Source of the DNA: Methylacidiphilum infernorum V4
GTDB taxonomy: Bacteria; Verrucomicrobiota; Verrucomicrobiia; Methylacidiphilales; Methylacidiphilaceae
Reading direction: 5' to 3'
Assembly: GCF_000019665.1 (NCBI RefSeq)
Contig: NC_010794.1
Location: 1,178,001 to 1,242,000, forward strand
Length of the DNA stretch: 64,000 bases
The first letter of the stretch is position 1. Each line of letters opens with the position of its first letter. The position numbers were made by a program, and so were the translations under genes. The notes under the pieces were generated by a model. That model saw nothing but the letters and a program-made list of their open reading frames with translations. It was not told where the DNA came from and did not search any database. This document shows positions 19,153 to 27,415 of the stretch, piece by piece.

Positions 19153-19986
19153 TTAGGCATTCTTAAATAACTCTTCTAACCTTTCTTCTGGAACGGAAAC
19201 AACACCACTTTCCTTCAAAATTTTTACCTGGGGATATATTTTAGCCCTCCGATTAACTCCCCCGGTCGCCGTGTCGGACTCTGCAGCGATATCAAGAAGC
19301 TGAAGGGCCAAGCTAATAGACTCTTCCTCGCCTCTTTCATTCGTCGGTTTTCCGCTCCATCTATTGATATATTGTAAAATGCTCCGAACAGCCGCAGAAC
19401 CCGATCCGGAAACGGCAAAATCTACCGTTTGAAATTGAGCTCCCAAGGCATCATAAAAATAAATTGCCGGTTTTTCCTTTCCAAAGGGATCCCCCAATGC
19501 AAGAAGGGGGACGACAATACCGATGCCCTGCAGGGACATAGGCATGTTGTCTTTCAAGAGCTTGCTTACCATTCTCACCTTTGCGGCAACGCTCAGAGGC
19601 TGAAGCTGGCTTCTTCTGTAAAATTCAAAGGAATGCTGAAGTACGCGGGCAATTTCAAAAGCCGTTGCCGGTGTTCCTGCCACGGCTAAAATGGTGTTTC
19701 GGTCTATAGAGATGACTTTTTCAGCTCTTTCATGAATAACCAAGTTTCCGGCCGTAGCCCTCCTATCTCCTGCAACAATGACTCCTTCTTTATAATAAAA
19801 AGCAAGGATCGTTGTCGATTCTATGCTGAAACCTGTTAAAAGGGATTGCTGTGAGTTATTCCCCACTACGGGAATAGAAGAGGCTAATCCCTTCTCCTTC
19901 AGCAGTGAGACAAAATCCCCCTTTAAACTTTCTATGCCTGCGGTTGAGACAACCGAATCAAAACCCGCTTGCAATGATCGATTCAC
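19153..19986 (-). CDS. prcB: Proteasome beta subunit (catalytic, with propeptide)
   Basis: PrcB carries the proteolytic sites of the 20S core. It has 277 residues. A propeptide of about 57 residues precedes the processing site SIES/TTILAF, so Thr58 would become the N-terminal nucleophile. The conserved Asp and Lys lie in GVIVAGDRRATAGNL and ERAEKVISID. Also visible is AVAGTPATAFEIARVL. The residue before the catalytic Thr is Ser instead of the usual Gly. The GTG start overlaps the pup stop (GTGA), indicating coupled translation. The C-terminal part with AESDTATGGVNRR resembles actinobacterial PrcB. Confidence 0.95.
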   Translation of the reverse strand: MNRSLQAGFDSVVSTAGIESLKGDFVSLLKEKGLASSIPVVGNNSQQSLLTGFSIESTTILAFYYKEGVIVAGDRRATAGNLVIHERAEKVISIDRNTILAVAGTPATAFEIARVLQHSFEFYRRSQLQPLSVAAKVRMVSKLLKDNMPMSLQGIGIVVPLLALGDPFGKEKPAIYFYDALGAQFQTVDFAVSGSGSAAVRSILQYINRWSGKPTNERGEEESISLALQLLDIAAESDTATGGVNRRAKIYPQVKILKESGVVSVPEERLEELFKNA

Positions 19987-20168
19987 TCTCCAGTCCTCTG
20001 CCTGTACCGACGTGCCTGGTCAGGGTCAACTTTACGCATGCGTTTCAGTATTTCCTCGGTATTGGGCTTTTCCACCTTTGGAGCCTGAGGGCCCGGTCCA
20101 CTTCCTCCGCCGGGGCCTGGAGAAGGAATCATCTGCTTGTTTTTTTGTCCTTGTTCAGTTGTGGGCAT
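19983..20168 (-). CDS. pup: Pup, prokaryotic ubiquitin-like protein ending in Gly-Glu
   Basis: Pup is the small tag that marks proteins for the proteasome. The N-terminal half is Gly/Pro/Gln-rich and disordered. The C-terminal half, from EEILKRMRK, forms the helix that binds the ATPase coiled coil, and the chain ends RTGE. Because it already ends in Glu, Dop need not deamidate it before conjugation. I choose the second ATG (20168), giving 61 residues. The codons after the first ATG (20180) contain a GGAGGT ribosome-binding site spaced correctly for the second. It lies between dop and prcB in the operon. Confidence 0.95.
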   Translation of the reverse strand: MPTTEQGQKNKQMIPSPGPGGGSGPGPQAPKVEKPNTEEILKRMRKVDPDQARRYRQRTGE

Positions 20169-20199
20169 ATTTACCTCCATTTTAGGTTAAACAAAATAA

Positions 20200-21747
20200 T
20201 CAATTCCCCATCGGCCTCAAATTCAAGTTCCTTACAACATCGCCTACATTTTTGGCATTATCTACCACCTCGCAATAAGTCTCAAGATCGACTCCAGGAA
20301 AAGCCGATGCAAGATCCAGTCTATAGGTCTGACCATTGAACCTAAAGGCGATGTAATCCCACTGGACATTAATGAGATCCTTCGAAAACCGCTGAATGAA
20401 TTTTCCTCGAATAAAAGCACGTGAAGAGGAAGGAGGTTGTTGTATCGCTTGGCATATGTCTTCATCAGTGGTTATACGGATAATATCGCCCGCTAATTCA
20501 AGCGCATAGAAAAGTCCACGGTTCCTATCGACAAGGTGATATTCCAAGTCTAAACTTTGAAGCCAGGGATCTTCCCAGGAAAGATTTTGATCTTCTTTAA
20601 AGGTCTGAAGCAACCAGAACTTGGCCATCCAGTCCAACCTATCCTTCAATGCATAGGGATTTTTCAGCAGGGTGTCAAGCGTCTCTTTCCAGGACTTCCA
20701 AACCTTTTCCTTTTCGGGATGATCCAAGTCTACGTACCGAGCCACCCAATCCGCGTATTCATTCTGCAGTTCAATAGCGGTGGTTCTTCCTCCCTGGGCA
20801 AGTTCTATTTCCCAGCGAAATTTCGGATCACGCGATATACTCCGGTGGGCAAACAAGGGATCGGCTAAAAAGAATTTTTTGGGGATTCTTTCATATTGCA
20901 AGGCTTCTAACACCAGGGCTGTAGAACCCACTTTAAGCCATGTCGAAAACTCAGAAAGATTGGCATCTCCAAGAATAACGTGAAATCGCCTATATAGCTT
21001 GGGATTAGCATGGGGCTCGTCTCGAGTATTAATAATGGGCCTACGATTCATCGTATCGATCCCAACAAGTTCTGTAAAAAAATCAGCCCTTTGAGATATC
21101 TGGTAGCCACCCGGCATCCCATGATCTTCCCTTTCCCACCCCAGCTTTCCTGCTCCCGCATAAATCTGCCGAGTAATTAAAAACGGAAGCATTCCTTCAA
21201 CAAGCCTATCCCATGGGATGAGCCTTGGAATCAAGTAGTTTTCATGACAGCCGTAACTATGGCCTGCAAAATCCGTGTTATTCTTATACGTACAAACAGT
21301 ATGACGCCTTTTCTTGCTTGCCGCTTTGGCACATTCTTCCAATATCCTCTCCCCAGCCTTATCTTGAGCGACGAGTTCCAGCAGCGTTGAACATTCCGCA
21401 GTCGAATATTCCGGGTGAGTATGGTCGTTGTAGAGCCTGGCCCCGTTGCGAAGTACAAAATCGCTCTTGATCTCTTCAAAGCTATAAGGACGCTGCCTGT
21501 CCTGGGAGAAAAAATTGGCTTCATCCTCGTCTTGCCGCAGCTCCCTGGCCCTAAACCCTCTTGCATCCTGGTGAGGATCCTCCTTTGTATAATCCCAAAG
21601 GTTGGGACTTCCCAACTGGGATGCCGAACGCACAAGATGAATCGATTCTTCAACGACGTCAATATCGGCATTTTCGAGGACAGCTATCCCAAATTCCGTT
21701 TCCAACCCAAAATAGACTGACCAAGGTAAAAGCCTCTTTTTTTCCAT
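20200..21747 (-). CDS. dop: Depupylase/deamidase Dop
   Basis: Dop removes Pup from substrates and, in other species, deamidates Pup. The fold is the same as PafA: GLETEFGIAVL, RNGARLYNDHTHPEYSTAEC, KNNTDFAGHSYGCHENYL, INTRDEPHANPKLYRRFH and GDANLSEFST. It differs from the 16642 gene by a long insertion at about residues 40-85 with LWDYTKEDPHQDARGF, the Dop-loop, which identifies it. The length of 515 residues is normal for Dop. It lies 31 bp downstream of arc and 31 bp upstream of pup. Confidence 0.93.
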   Translation of the reverse strand: MEKKRLLPWSVYFGLETEFGIAVLENADIDVVEESIHLVRSASQLGSPNLWDYTKEDPHQDARGFRARELRQDEDEANFFSQDRQRPYSFEEIKSDFVLRNGARLYNDHTHPEYSTAECSTLLELVAQDKAGERILEECAKAASKKRRHTVCTYKNNTDFAGHSYGCHENYLIPRLIPWDRLVEGMLPFLITRQIYAGAGKLGWEREDHGMPGGYQISQRADFFTELVGIDTMNRRPIINTRDEPHANPKLYRRFHVILGDANLSEFSTWLKVGSTALVLEALQYERIPKKFFLADPLFAHRSISRDPKFRWEIELAQGGRTTAIELQNEYADWVARYVDLDHPEKEKVWKSWKETLDTLLKNPYALKDRLDWMAKFWLLQTFKEDQNLSWEDPWLQSLDLEYHLVDRNRGLFYALELAGDIIRITTDEDICQAIQQPPSSSRAFIRGKFIQRFSKDLINVQWDYIAFRFNGQTYRLDLASAFPGVDLETYCEVVDNAKNVGDVVRNLNLRPMGN

Positions 21748-21778
21748 AAAACTTAACTTCTTTTCAAAACACTCCTTA

Positions 21779-23467
21779 CTATACTACTCCAGAAACCACT
21801 TTTTTGCGAGGCATAATCGGAGAAAGCTTGACGACATTCTGGGGATCGTAATCGACAAGCTTAAGCCAATCCTCGGTAATATCCGAAGGAGGAAAAATAT
21901 CATTTTCGATGTATTCCTCTTCGAGGGCACAAAGCAGATCGTCAAGCTTTATACCTCCTTGGGAAGGATCGGCGATCGTTCTTTTGATCGCCATGCTCTT
22001 GGCTCTTTCCACGACAGAAGCGATAATGGCCCCACTATTGAGATCCCCTCTATAGAGATACTCTCTTCTCCCACTTTTTAAAGTGACTTCAAGAAATTGA
22101 TTCTGCTCTGTACGCGCATACTGTTGTTCAACAACCGTCTCTACGAGAAAATCGATAAGCTTTTTAACATCCCCTTCAAACCTCTCCAGCAGGGTTGGTT
22201 CATAGGGCAGATCTTCGGTTAAATAGATGCGGAAAATTTCCTTGGCTTCTTCTTTACCCGGTCTATTCACTTTTATTTTTCTATCTATTCTTCCAGGCCT
22301 AAGAATAGCCGGATCGATCAAATCCGCCCTATTTGAAGCCAGGATAATGACCGCTTGCCTCATCGATTCGATCCCATCCATTTCCGCGCAAAACATGGGC
22401 ACAAGGGTATTTAAAATACTGTTGAACCTGCCCGCTCTCCGGGTTCCCAAGATCGATTCGGCTTCATCGATAAATATAAAGGGAATGTAATCTTCCTTGG
22501 AGAGTTCCCTTGCCTGTTCAAAAATTTCTCGGACCTGTCTTTCGGATTCACCCACCCACATGTTGAGGATTTCAGGACCTTTTATATGCATGAAATACTC
22601 GCGCCTGTCTTCCCCGGTTTTTTCACGCAACTTCTTGGTCAAGTTGTAAGCCGTGGCTTTTCCGATAAGGGTTTTTCCGCAACCTGGAGGTCCGTAAAGC
22701 AAAAATCCCTTGGGCACGTTATGCTTGTACTTGGCAAAAATATCGGCATAAAGAAAGGGAAGCTCAACGGCATCCTTGATGGCTTCGATCGCTTGTTTCT
22801 GTCCTCCGACTTTTTCCCACGGCAGTTCAGGTACCCGTTCCAGAACTTTTGAAGAAGTCTTTGTCGATTTGACGACTTCTATCGCTACACGATGCGAGGG
22901 ATCCAGCCGTATCTCCAGTCCGGGTTTCAATCGTTCTTTCATCAGGGGAGAAGAACGAATCACGATGAAGTTTCCAAAACTGCCCTCATGGCTTATCCTT
23001 AGCCTGTTGTCGGGTAAAACATCCAATATTTTTACGATGATTCCCGAAGCATCAAAACCAAGATCCCCAACGATAGCATAAGCTTCGTTCAACAAAACCC
23101 TAGTCCCAATGAGAAGCGTCTCTCCCTTGAGCCGGGGATCGATTAAGCAGTAGAATTCTGATCCCCCTTGGGCCACCAATCCGACGTCGCTCTTAGGTAA
23201 ATCCAACAAAGTGCCTACACGATTAGCCGGAGAAGAGAGTTTATCCACCGCCTCATTCAGTTTTTCAATCGCATCTCTTGCTTTCTCGCAAGTCTCTTCA
23301 AGGTCCCCTACCCTTTTTCTCAAGTAAAAAAAGGCTTCCCTGCTGTAAGCATCGTTAACCAACGATTGCCCCAGAAGATCAACAATTTGTAATGTAGACA
23401 GTGAATCAAGTTTATCAAAGCTCATAGCCACATCCCTCGCTGCGTTGCCTTTTGCTTTTTTTGCCAT
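21779..23467 (-). CDS. arc: Proteasome-associated AAA ATPase ARC/Mpa
   Basis: This ATPase recognises pupylated proteins, unfolds them and feeds them to the 20S core. It has 562 residues. A coiled coil is at about residues 45-78. Tandem OB domains lie at about 90-200, and the AAA domain follows with Walker A GPPGCGKT at 259-266 and Walker B FIFIDEAES. Arginine fingers and the NPGRIDRK-like sensor (LRPGRIDRKI) are present. Mycobacterial Mpa ends in QYL, which docks on the alpha ring. Here the C-terminus is basic then SGVV, so docking may differ. It is the first gene of the proteasome operon, 70 bp after pyrF. Confidence 0.93.
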   Translation of the reverse strand: MAKKAKGNAARDVAMSFDKLDSLSTLQIVDLLGQSLVNDAYSREAFFYLRKRVGDLEETCEKARDAIEKLNEAVDKLSSPANRVGTLLDLPKSDVGLVAQGGSEFYCLIDPRLKGETLLIGTRVLLNEAYAIVGDLGFDASGIIVKILDVLPDNRLRISHEGSFGNFIVIRSSPLMKERLKPGLEIRLDPSHRVAIEVVKSTKTSSKVLERVPELPWEKVGGQKQAIEAIKDAVELPFLYADIFAKYKHNVPKGFLLYGPPGCGKTLIGKATAYNLTKKLREKTGEDRREYFMHIKGPEILNMWVGESERQVREIFEQARELSKEDYIPFIFIDEAESILGTRRAGRFNSILNTLVPMFCAEMDGIESMRQAVIILASNRADLIDPAILRPGRIDRKIKVNRPGKEEAKEIFRIYLTEDLPYEPTLLERFEGDVKKLIDFLVETVVEQQYARTEQNQFLEVTLKSGRREYLYRGDLNSGAIIASVVERAKSMAIKRTIADPSQGGIKLDDLLCALEEEYIENDIFPPSDITEDWLKLVDYDPQNVVKLSPIMPRKKVVSGVV

Positions 23468-23536
23468 GTTTCAAACAATACCCATGGTTTTGAGTCCATG
23501 CAAAAAAGTAATTTTTTTCCTCGTTAACTTTTCTCA

Positions 23537-24229
23537 TCAATTTATCGCATTTAATTCACAAAGCAATTTCTGCACCAATCCCACTTTATCATGGGCTTCT
23601 AAAATAGGCCTACCGACGACGACATGGGTAGCTCCTCCTTTTTTTGCTTCGCCGGGTTCTATTATCCGTTTTTGATCATAAGCTGCTGCTCCCCTCCAAC
23701 GGATACCGGGTACAACAAGGATCGACGCTCTTTTTTTTAGTTTACCCAAAAGAGGAAGTTCTTTGCCCGAACAGACTATCCCTCGCAGCCCAACTTCCAG
23801 GGCCATGCTCGCCAGCAATAAGACCTCTTCTTCCACTGCATGGGCAATTCCAATACTTTCCAATCCCCGGTCATCCATGCTCGTAAGAACTGTTACCCCG
23901 AGGATCTCCGTATCGCTTCCCGCTGAAGCTTCAAGGGCTTCTTTAAGCATCTCTCTTCCTCCAAGGATATGCACGGTTGTAAATTTTACTTTAAGCTTGA
24001 CAACTTCAGTGACCGCTCTAAAAACTGTCCGAGGAATATCGTGAAATTTCAGATCAAGAAATACATCCGCCCCACAATCGATGATCCTTCTTATGATGTC
24101 CGTTCCTCCAGCAAGGAAAAGTTGACTGCCCACCTTGAAAAAATCGATATGCGGTCTTAAAAGATGAACGAGTTTAAGAGCTTCGGAGGGGTCGGGGAGA
24201 TCCAGGGCTACTATCGGTTTTAAATCCAT
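23537..24229 (-). CDS. pyrF: Orotidine 5'-phosphate decarboxylase
   Basis: PyrF makes UMP from OMP. The 230-residue barrel shows VALDLPDPSEAL near the start, the catalytic block DVFLDLKFHDIPRTV, VPGIRW and the phosphate-binding ATHVVVGRPI near the end. The start codon overlaps the divergent ispE start: the four bases CATG at 24227-24230 supply both initiation codons. Both N-termini fit their families. The gene precedes arc on the same strand. Confidence 0.95.
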   Translation of the reverse strand: MDLKPIVALDLPDPSEALKLVHLLRPHIDFFKVGSQLFLAGGTDIIRRIIDCGADVFLDLKFHDIPRTVFRAVTEVVKLKVKFTTVHILGGREMLKEALEASAGSDTEILGVTVLTSMDDRGLESIGIAHAVEEEVLLLASMALEVGLRGIVCSGKELPLLGKLKKRASILVVPGIRWRGAAAYDQKRIIEPGEAKKGGATHVVVGRPILEAHDKVGLVQKLLCELNAIN

Positions 24230-25091
24230 GAGTACTTCAAATTATATTAATAGCTTTGCCCCGGCAAAAATCAATCTTGGACTTCGTATTTTTGGGAAAA
24301 GAAAAGACGGCTATCACGAACTTCAAACTCTTATGGCCCCGATATCTATCGGGGATCGGATCGAAATCACCCTTTTATCTAGCGGTATCGAGTTTGAATC
24401 AACGGGAGACTTCGATGTCCCCAAGGATTCCTCTAACTTGGCGCTCAAAGCCGCGCTTTTGTTTTTATCTCATCATGGGCTCAAAACAGGCTTAAGGATA
24501 AAGCTCACAAAGATCGTTCCTCCAGGAGCAGGTCTTGGTGGAGGAAGCAGTGATGCAGCAGCGGTTCTTTTTTCTTTAAATAGAATGCTTGCAATAGATG
24601 AAACGATGGAAAATCTCATCCGGTTAGCCGCTCAGCTCGGAAGCGATGTCCCTTTCTTCCTTTTAAGAAAACCCGCCTTGTGCACGGGCCGTGGAGAAAT
24701 TCTTCACCCTACCTCCTCCTTTCCCTATCCACGTAAAGGTCTCTTAATCTACCCGGGATTCCCTGTAAGCACTCCCTGGGCTTACAAAACTTATGACGAA
24801 CTCTGTAAAAAGGGCTTGATTTTACCCTCTCCATCCCAAGAAAGCGATAAGCCTGTAAATGACCTGGAAGAAGCCGTTTTTTCTAAATACCTTTGGTTGC
24901 CCGCTGTTAAAAAGTGGATTCAAAGCCATTTCAATCCGGAAGTCTGTTTGATGAGCGGCAGCGGCAGTTCAGTTTTTGCCCTTTTCTCCAAGGAAGATCC
25001 CCGATTTTTTAATGACCTTATCCAACAGGCCCAAGCTTACCTCGGGCCTGGTTGCTGGATACGCCTTTTCGAAATTCTCGAACAATTCTGA
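24228..25091 (+). CDS. ispE: 4-diphosphocytidyl-2-C-methyl-D-erythritol kinase IspE
   Basis: IspE is the fourth step of the non-mevalonate isoprenoid pathway. The GHMP-kinase signatures are PAKINLGLRIFGKRKDGYHEL near the start and the glycine-rich PPGAGLGGGSSDAAA at about residues 97-111. The C-terminal MSGSGSSVFALF loop completes the ATP site. The length of 287 residues is standard. Its ATG overlaps that of the divergent pyrF, so it probably lacks a conventional leader; I see no Shine-Dalgarno site outside the pyrF coding strand. Confidence 0.95.
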   Translation: MSTSNYINSFAPAKINLGLRIFGKRKDGYHELQTLMAPISIGDRIEITLLSSGIEFESTGDFDVPKDSSNLALKAALLFLSHHGLKTGLRIKLTKIVPPGAGLGGGSSDAAAVLFSLNRMLAIDETMENLIRLAAQLGSDVPFFLLRKPALCTGRGEILHPTSSFPYPRKGLLIYPGFPVSTPWAYKTYDELCKKGLILPSPSQESDKPVNDLEEAVFSKYLWLPAVKKWIQSHFNPEVCLMSGSGSSVFALFSKEDPRFFNDLIQQAQAYLGPGCWIRLFEILEQF

Positions 25092-25151
25092 AGTTGGCTT
25101 AGCTTAAGAATTGTTTTGATATTTTTTTTTCTTTTTCCACAATAGCTAGCA

Positions 25152-26333
25152 ATGAGCCACTATCCCTATTTAATTATTGGCGGGGGGATGGCAGCGGATG
25201 CCGCCGTTCGTTCCATTCGGAGTGTAGACAGCGAAAAACCCATCGGTATAATCTGCCAAGAATCTTATCCCCCCTATCTTCGTCCTCCGCTTTCAAAGGG
25301 GCTGTGGAAAGGAAGGCCCGTGGATAGAATATGGTGTCGAACCGAAACCAAGAAGGCTGACCTGATTATAGGGGAAAAAGCGGTTTGGCTTGATAGTGCA
25401 CAAAAAATGGTGCGGACGGATAAAGGCCGGAGCTTCAGCTTTGAAAAACTGCTCATCGCCACCGGGGGAAGACCTAGAACACTGCCTTTTAAAGATCAAG
25501 ATATCATCTATTATCGTGACTTGGCCGATTACTACAAGCTCAAGGAAATCGTGGCTTCTGCAGAGAACTTTGGTATTATCGGAGGGGGATTTATTGGAAC
25601 GGAGATCGCTTCATGTTTATCTGGACTAGGAAAGAAAGTCTCAATGATATTTTTAGAAGAGGGCATAGGTCGAAGAATCTTTCCTGCCGAACTTTCGCTG
25701 CGCCTCAATGATTATTTCGAACAAAAAGGGATCAACCTTTTCCCTCGTCAATCGGTTGAAGGTTATTCTAAGGTAAACAACAAGCAGATCATCTATACCT
25801 CAGCCGGCAAAGAACTTGCTTTTGATTGTGTCATTGCCGGTCTAGGTATCATACCCAATGTAGAACTTGCCAAAGAGTCGGGAATAAAAACCGAAAATGG
25901 CATTGTTGTCAATGAACAACTCCAAACCAACGTCGAAGGTATTTACGCGGCAGGCGATGTAGCCTTTTTTTACAATCCGCAGCTTGCTAGATGGATGCGC
26001 GTCGAGCATGAAGATAATGCCAGGAAAATGGGAGAATATGCAGGGAAAGCCATGGCCGGTCATCCCCAAAGTTACACCCACATTCCTTCTTTTTATTCAG
26101 ACTTTTTTTCCTTCTCTTACGAAAGCGTCGGCGTCGTTGATGGCAACCTCCAGGTCATTCCTTTCTGGAACAGGGATCGATCCAAAGGGGTGCTTTATTA
26201 CCATAACTCTTTACAAGTCCTAGGCATACTCCTCTGGAATATACCCGGTAAAATTCCTGAAGCAAGACAGCTCTTAAACGAAGCTCCGAATCCAGACCCC
26301 CAGCTCCTCGCCACCAAGATACCCCTCGGTTAG
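25152..26333 (+). CDS. FAD-dependent NAD(P)H:ferredoxin/rubredoxin reductase-like oxidoreductase
   Basis: The 393-residue flavoprotein has an FAD-binding Rossmann motif IIGGGMAADAAV at the start and a second dinucleotide motif FGIIGGGFIGTEIAS at about residue 140. The FAD-closing segment GIYAAGDVAF is near residue 259. The EHEDNARKMG and C-terminal domain segments are typical of the AIF/ferredoxin reductase group that reduces Rieske-type ferredoxins or rubredoxins. No partner ferredoxin lies nearby, so the electron acceptor is unknown. It stands alone between ispE and queE on the + strand. Confidence 0.85.
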   Translation: MSHYPYLIIGGGMAADAAVRSIRSVDSEKPIGIICQESYPPYLRPPLSKGLWKGRPVDRIWCRTETKKADLIIGEKAVWLDSAQKMVRTDKGRSFSFEKLLIATGGRPRTLPFKDQDIIYYRDLADYYKLKEIVASAENFGIIGGGFIGTEIASCLSGLGKKVSMIFLEEGIGRRIFPAELSLRLNDYFEQKGINLFPRQSVEGYSKVNNKQIIYTSAGKELAFDCVIAGLGIIPNVELAKESGIKTENGIVVNEQLQTNVEGIYAAGDVAFFYNPQLARWMRVEHEDNARKMGEYAGKAMAGHPQSYTHIPSFYSDFFSFSYESVGVVDGNLQVIPFWNRDRSKGVLYYHNSLQVLGILLWNIPGKIPEARQLLNEAPNPDPQLLATKIPLG

Positions 26334-26389
26334 GGACGCTAGGCTAAGCTCTTTGGGTTTGAACAGTTGCTTAATTTATCTATGGATTT

Positions 26390-27091
26390 ATGTTTTTCTT
26401 TGGAATGAACAGAGTATACCTCAGTGCCAGAGAAATTCTTGAGCTTAAGCTCCTCGTCAACGAAATGTTTCTCAGCATCCAAGGAGAAAGTACCTTTGCC
26501 GGCTATCCTTGCGCCTTTATACGTTTAACCGGTTGTAACTTAAGATGCCGCTGGTGCGATACGACTTATGCTTTTTCAGGAGGAAAGCTCATGCCGATCA
26601 GGGCTGTCATAGACCAGGTCAAAGCCTATGACGTTCCTCTTGTGGAAATTACCGGGGGAGAACCCCTCCTCCAAAAAAATAGCCTTTATCTTTTAACCTT
26701 GCTTTGCGATTTAGGTTACGAGGTTCTTCTTGAAACAAGCGGTTCATTGCCTGTAGACCGGGTGGATTCCAGAGTCCATCGCATAGTCGATTTAAAATGC
26801 CCTTCAAGCGGCCAAAGCGAACATAATCTTCTGTCCAACCTCGATTGGCTAGGTAAAAGAGATGAACTGAAATTTGTTATTGCCGACAGAAAAGATTATG
26901 AATGGGCAAAGAACAAGCTTACCCAGGGAAAACACTGGAGAGATAAAGTCAAAGCGATTACCTTTTCTCCCGTCTTTGGGGAAATGGATCCCCAACTCCT
27001 TTCTCAATGGATCTTGGAAGACAAGCTTAAAGTAAGACTTGGGCTTCAGATCCATAAGTACATATGGGGCCCCGATATTAAGGGGGTTTGA
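26390..27091 (+). CDS. queE: 7-carboxy-7-deazaguanine synthase QueE
   Basis: QueE is a radical-SAM enzyme that forms the deazaguanine ring for queuosine. The cluster motif CNLRCRWCDTTYAF has CX3CX2C spacing, preceded by MFLSIQGESTFAGYPCAFIRLTG. The ITGGEPL block binds SAM. About 20 residues precede the usual start near LKLLVNEMF, so the ATG at 26390 may be too early. A start at the internal GTC/CTC-rich region is not obvious. QueD, another queuosine enzyme, is encoded 3.5 kb downstream at 30651. Confidence 0.9.
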   Translation: MFFFGMNRVYLSAREILELKLLVNEMFLSIQGESTFAGYPCAFIRLTGCNLRCRWCDTTYAFSGGKLMPIRAVIDQVKAYDVPLVEITGGEPLLQKNSLYLLTLLCDLGYEVLLETSGSLPVDRVDSRVHRIVDLKCPSSGQSEHNLLSNLDWLGKRDELKFVIADRKDYEWAKNKLTQGKHWRDKVKAITFSPVFGEMDPQLLSQWILEDKLKVRLGLQIHKYIWGPDIKGV

Positions 27092-27113
27092 AAAAAGTCC
27101 CCTTCCTTCAATC

Positions 27114-27365
27114 TTAATACCCCGCCCCGGGCATTCCTCCCATGTAAGAACCCGCCTGCCCATTCTGTTGCCATGAAGGAGGGGTATTCCAAGGCATAGA
27201 GGTTACATTTTCTTGATTATTTTTCTTCTTTTTCTTTGGTTGTGAAGAACTCTGAGAAGTATCAGAGGTAGGCGAACTTGAAGAGGTCGAAGCACAACCC
27301 CCTCCAAAACCCAAGATAGCAAGCAGATAGACCAAACAAAGCAAGGGTATCATTTTTGTTTTCAT
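27114..27365 (-). CDS. Small putative lipoprotein, Ser/Lys-rich
   Basis: This 83-residue protein starts with a Lys-containing n-region and a hydrophobic stretch ending GFGGGCAS. The Cys at residue 24 could be lipidated, although the lipobox lacks the usual Leu at -3. A Ser/Thr/Gln-rich then poly-Lys linker follows and the C-terminus is Gly/Met/Pro-rich. It is 50 bp downstream of the coiled-coil membrane protein on the same strand. No known family. Confidence 0.6.
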   Translation of the reverse strand: MKTKMIPLLCLVYLLAILGFGGGCASTSSSSPTSDTSQSSSQPKKKKKNNQENVTSMPWNTPPSWQQNGQAGSYMGGMPGAGY

Positions 27366-27415
27366 AAAAAACCAATTTTTTCTTTTTTTCTAAATAAAGC
27401 AAAAGTTTTTTTCTT

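Noticed and set aside
27060-27110. Hairpin AAGGGG/CCCCTT at the end of queE as a terminator
   Set aside because: The stem is only six bases with a long loop and no T-run follows.
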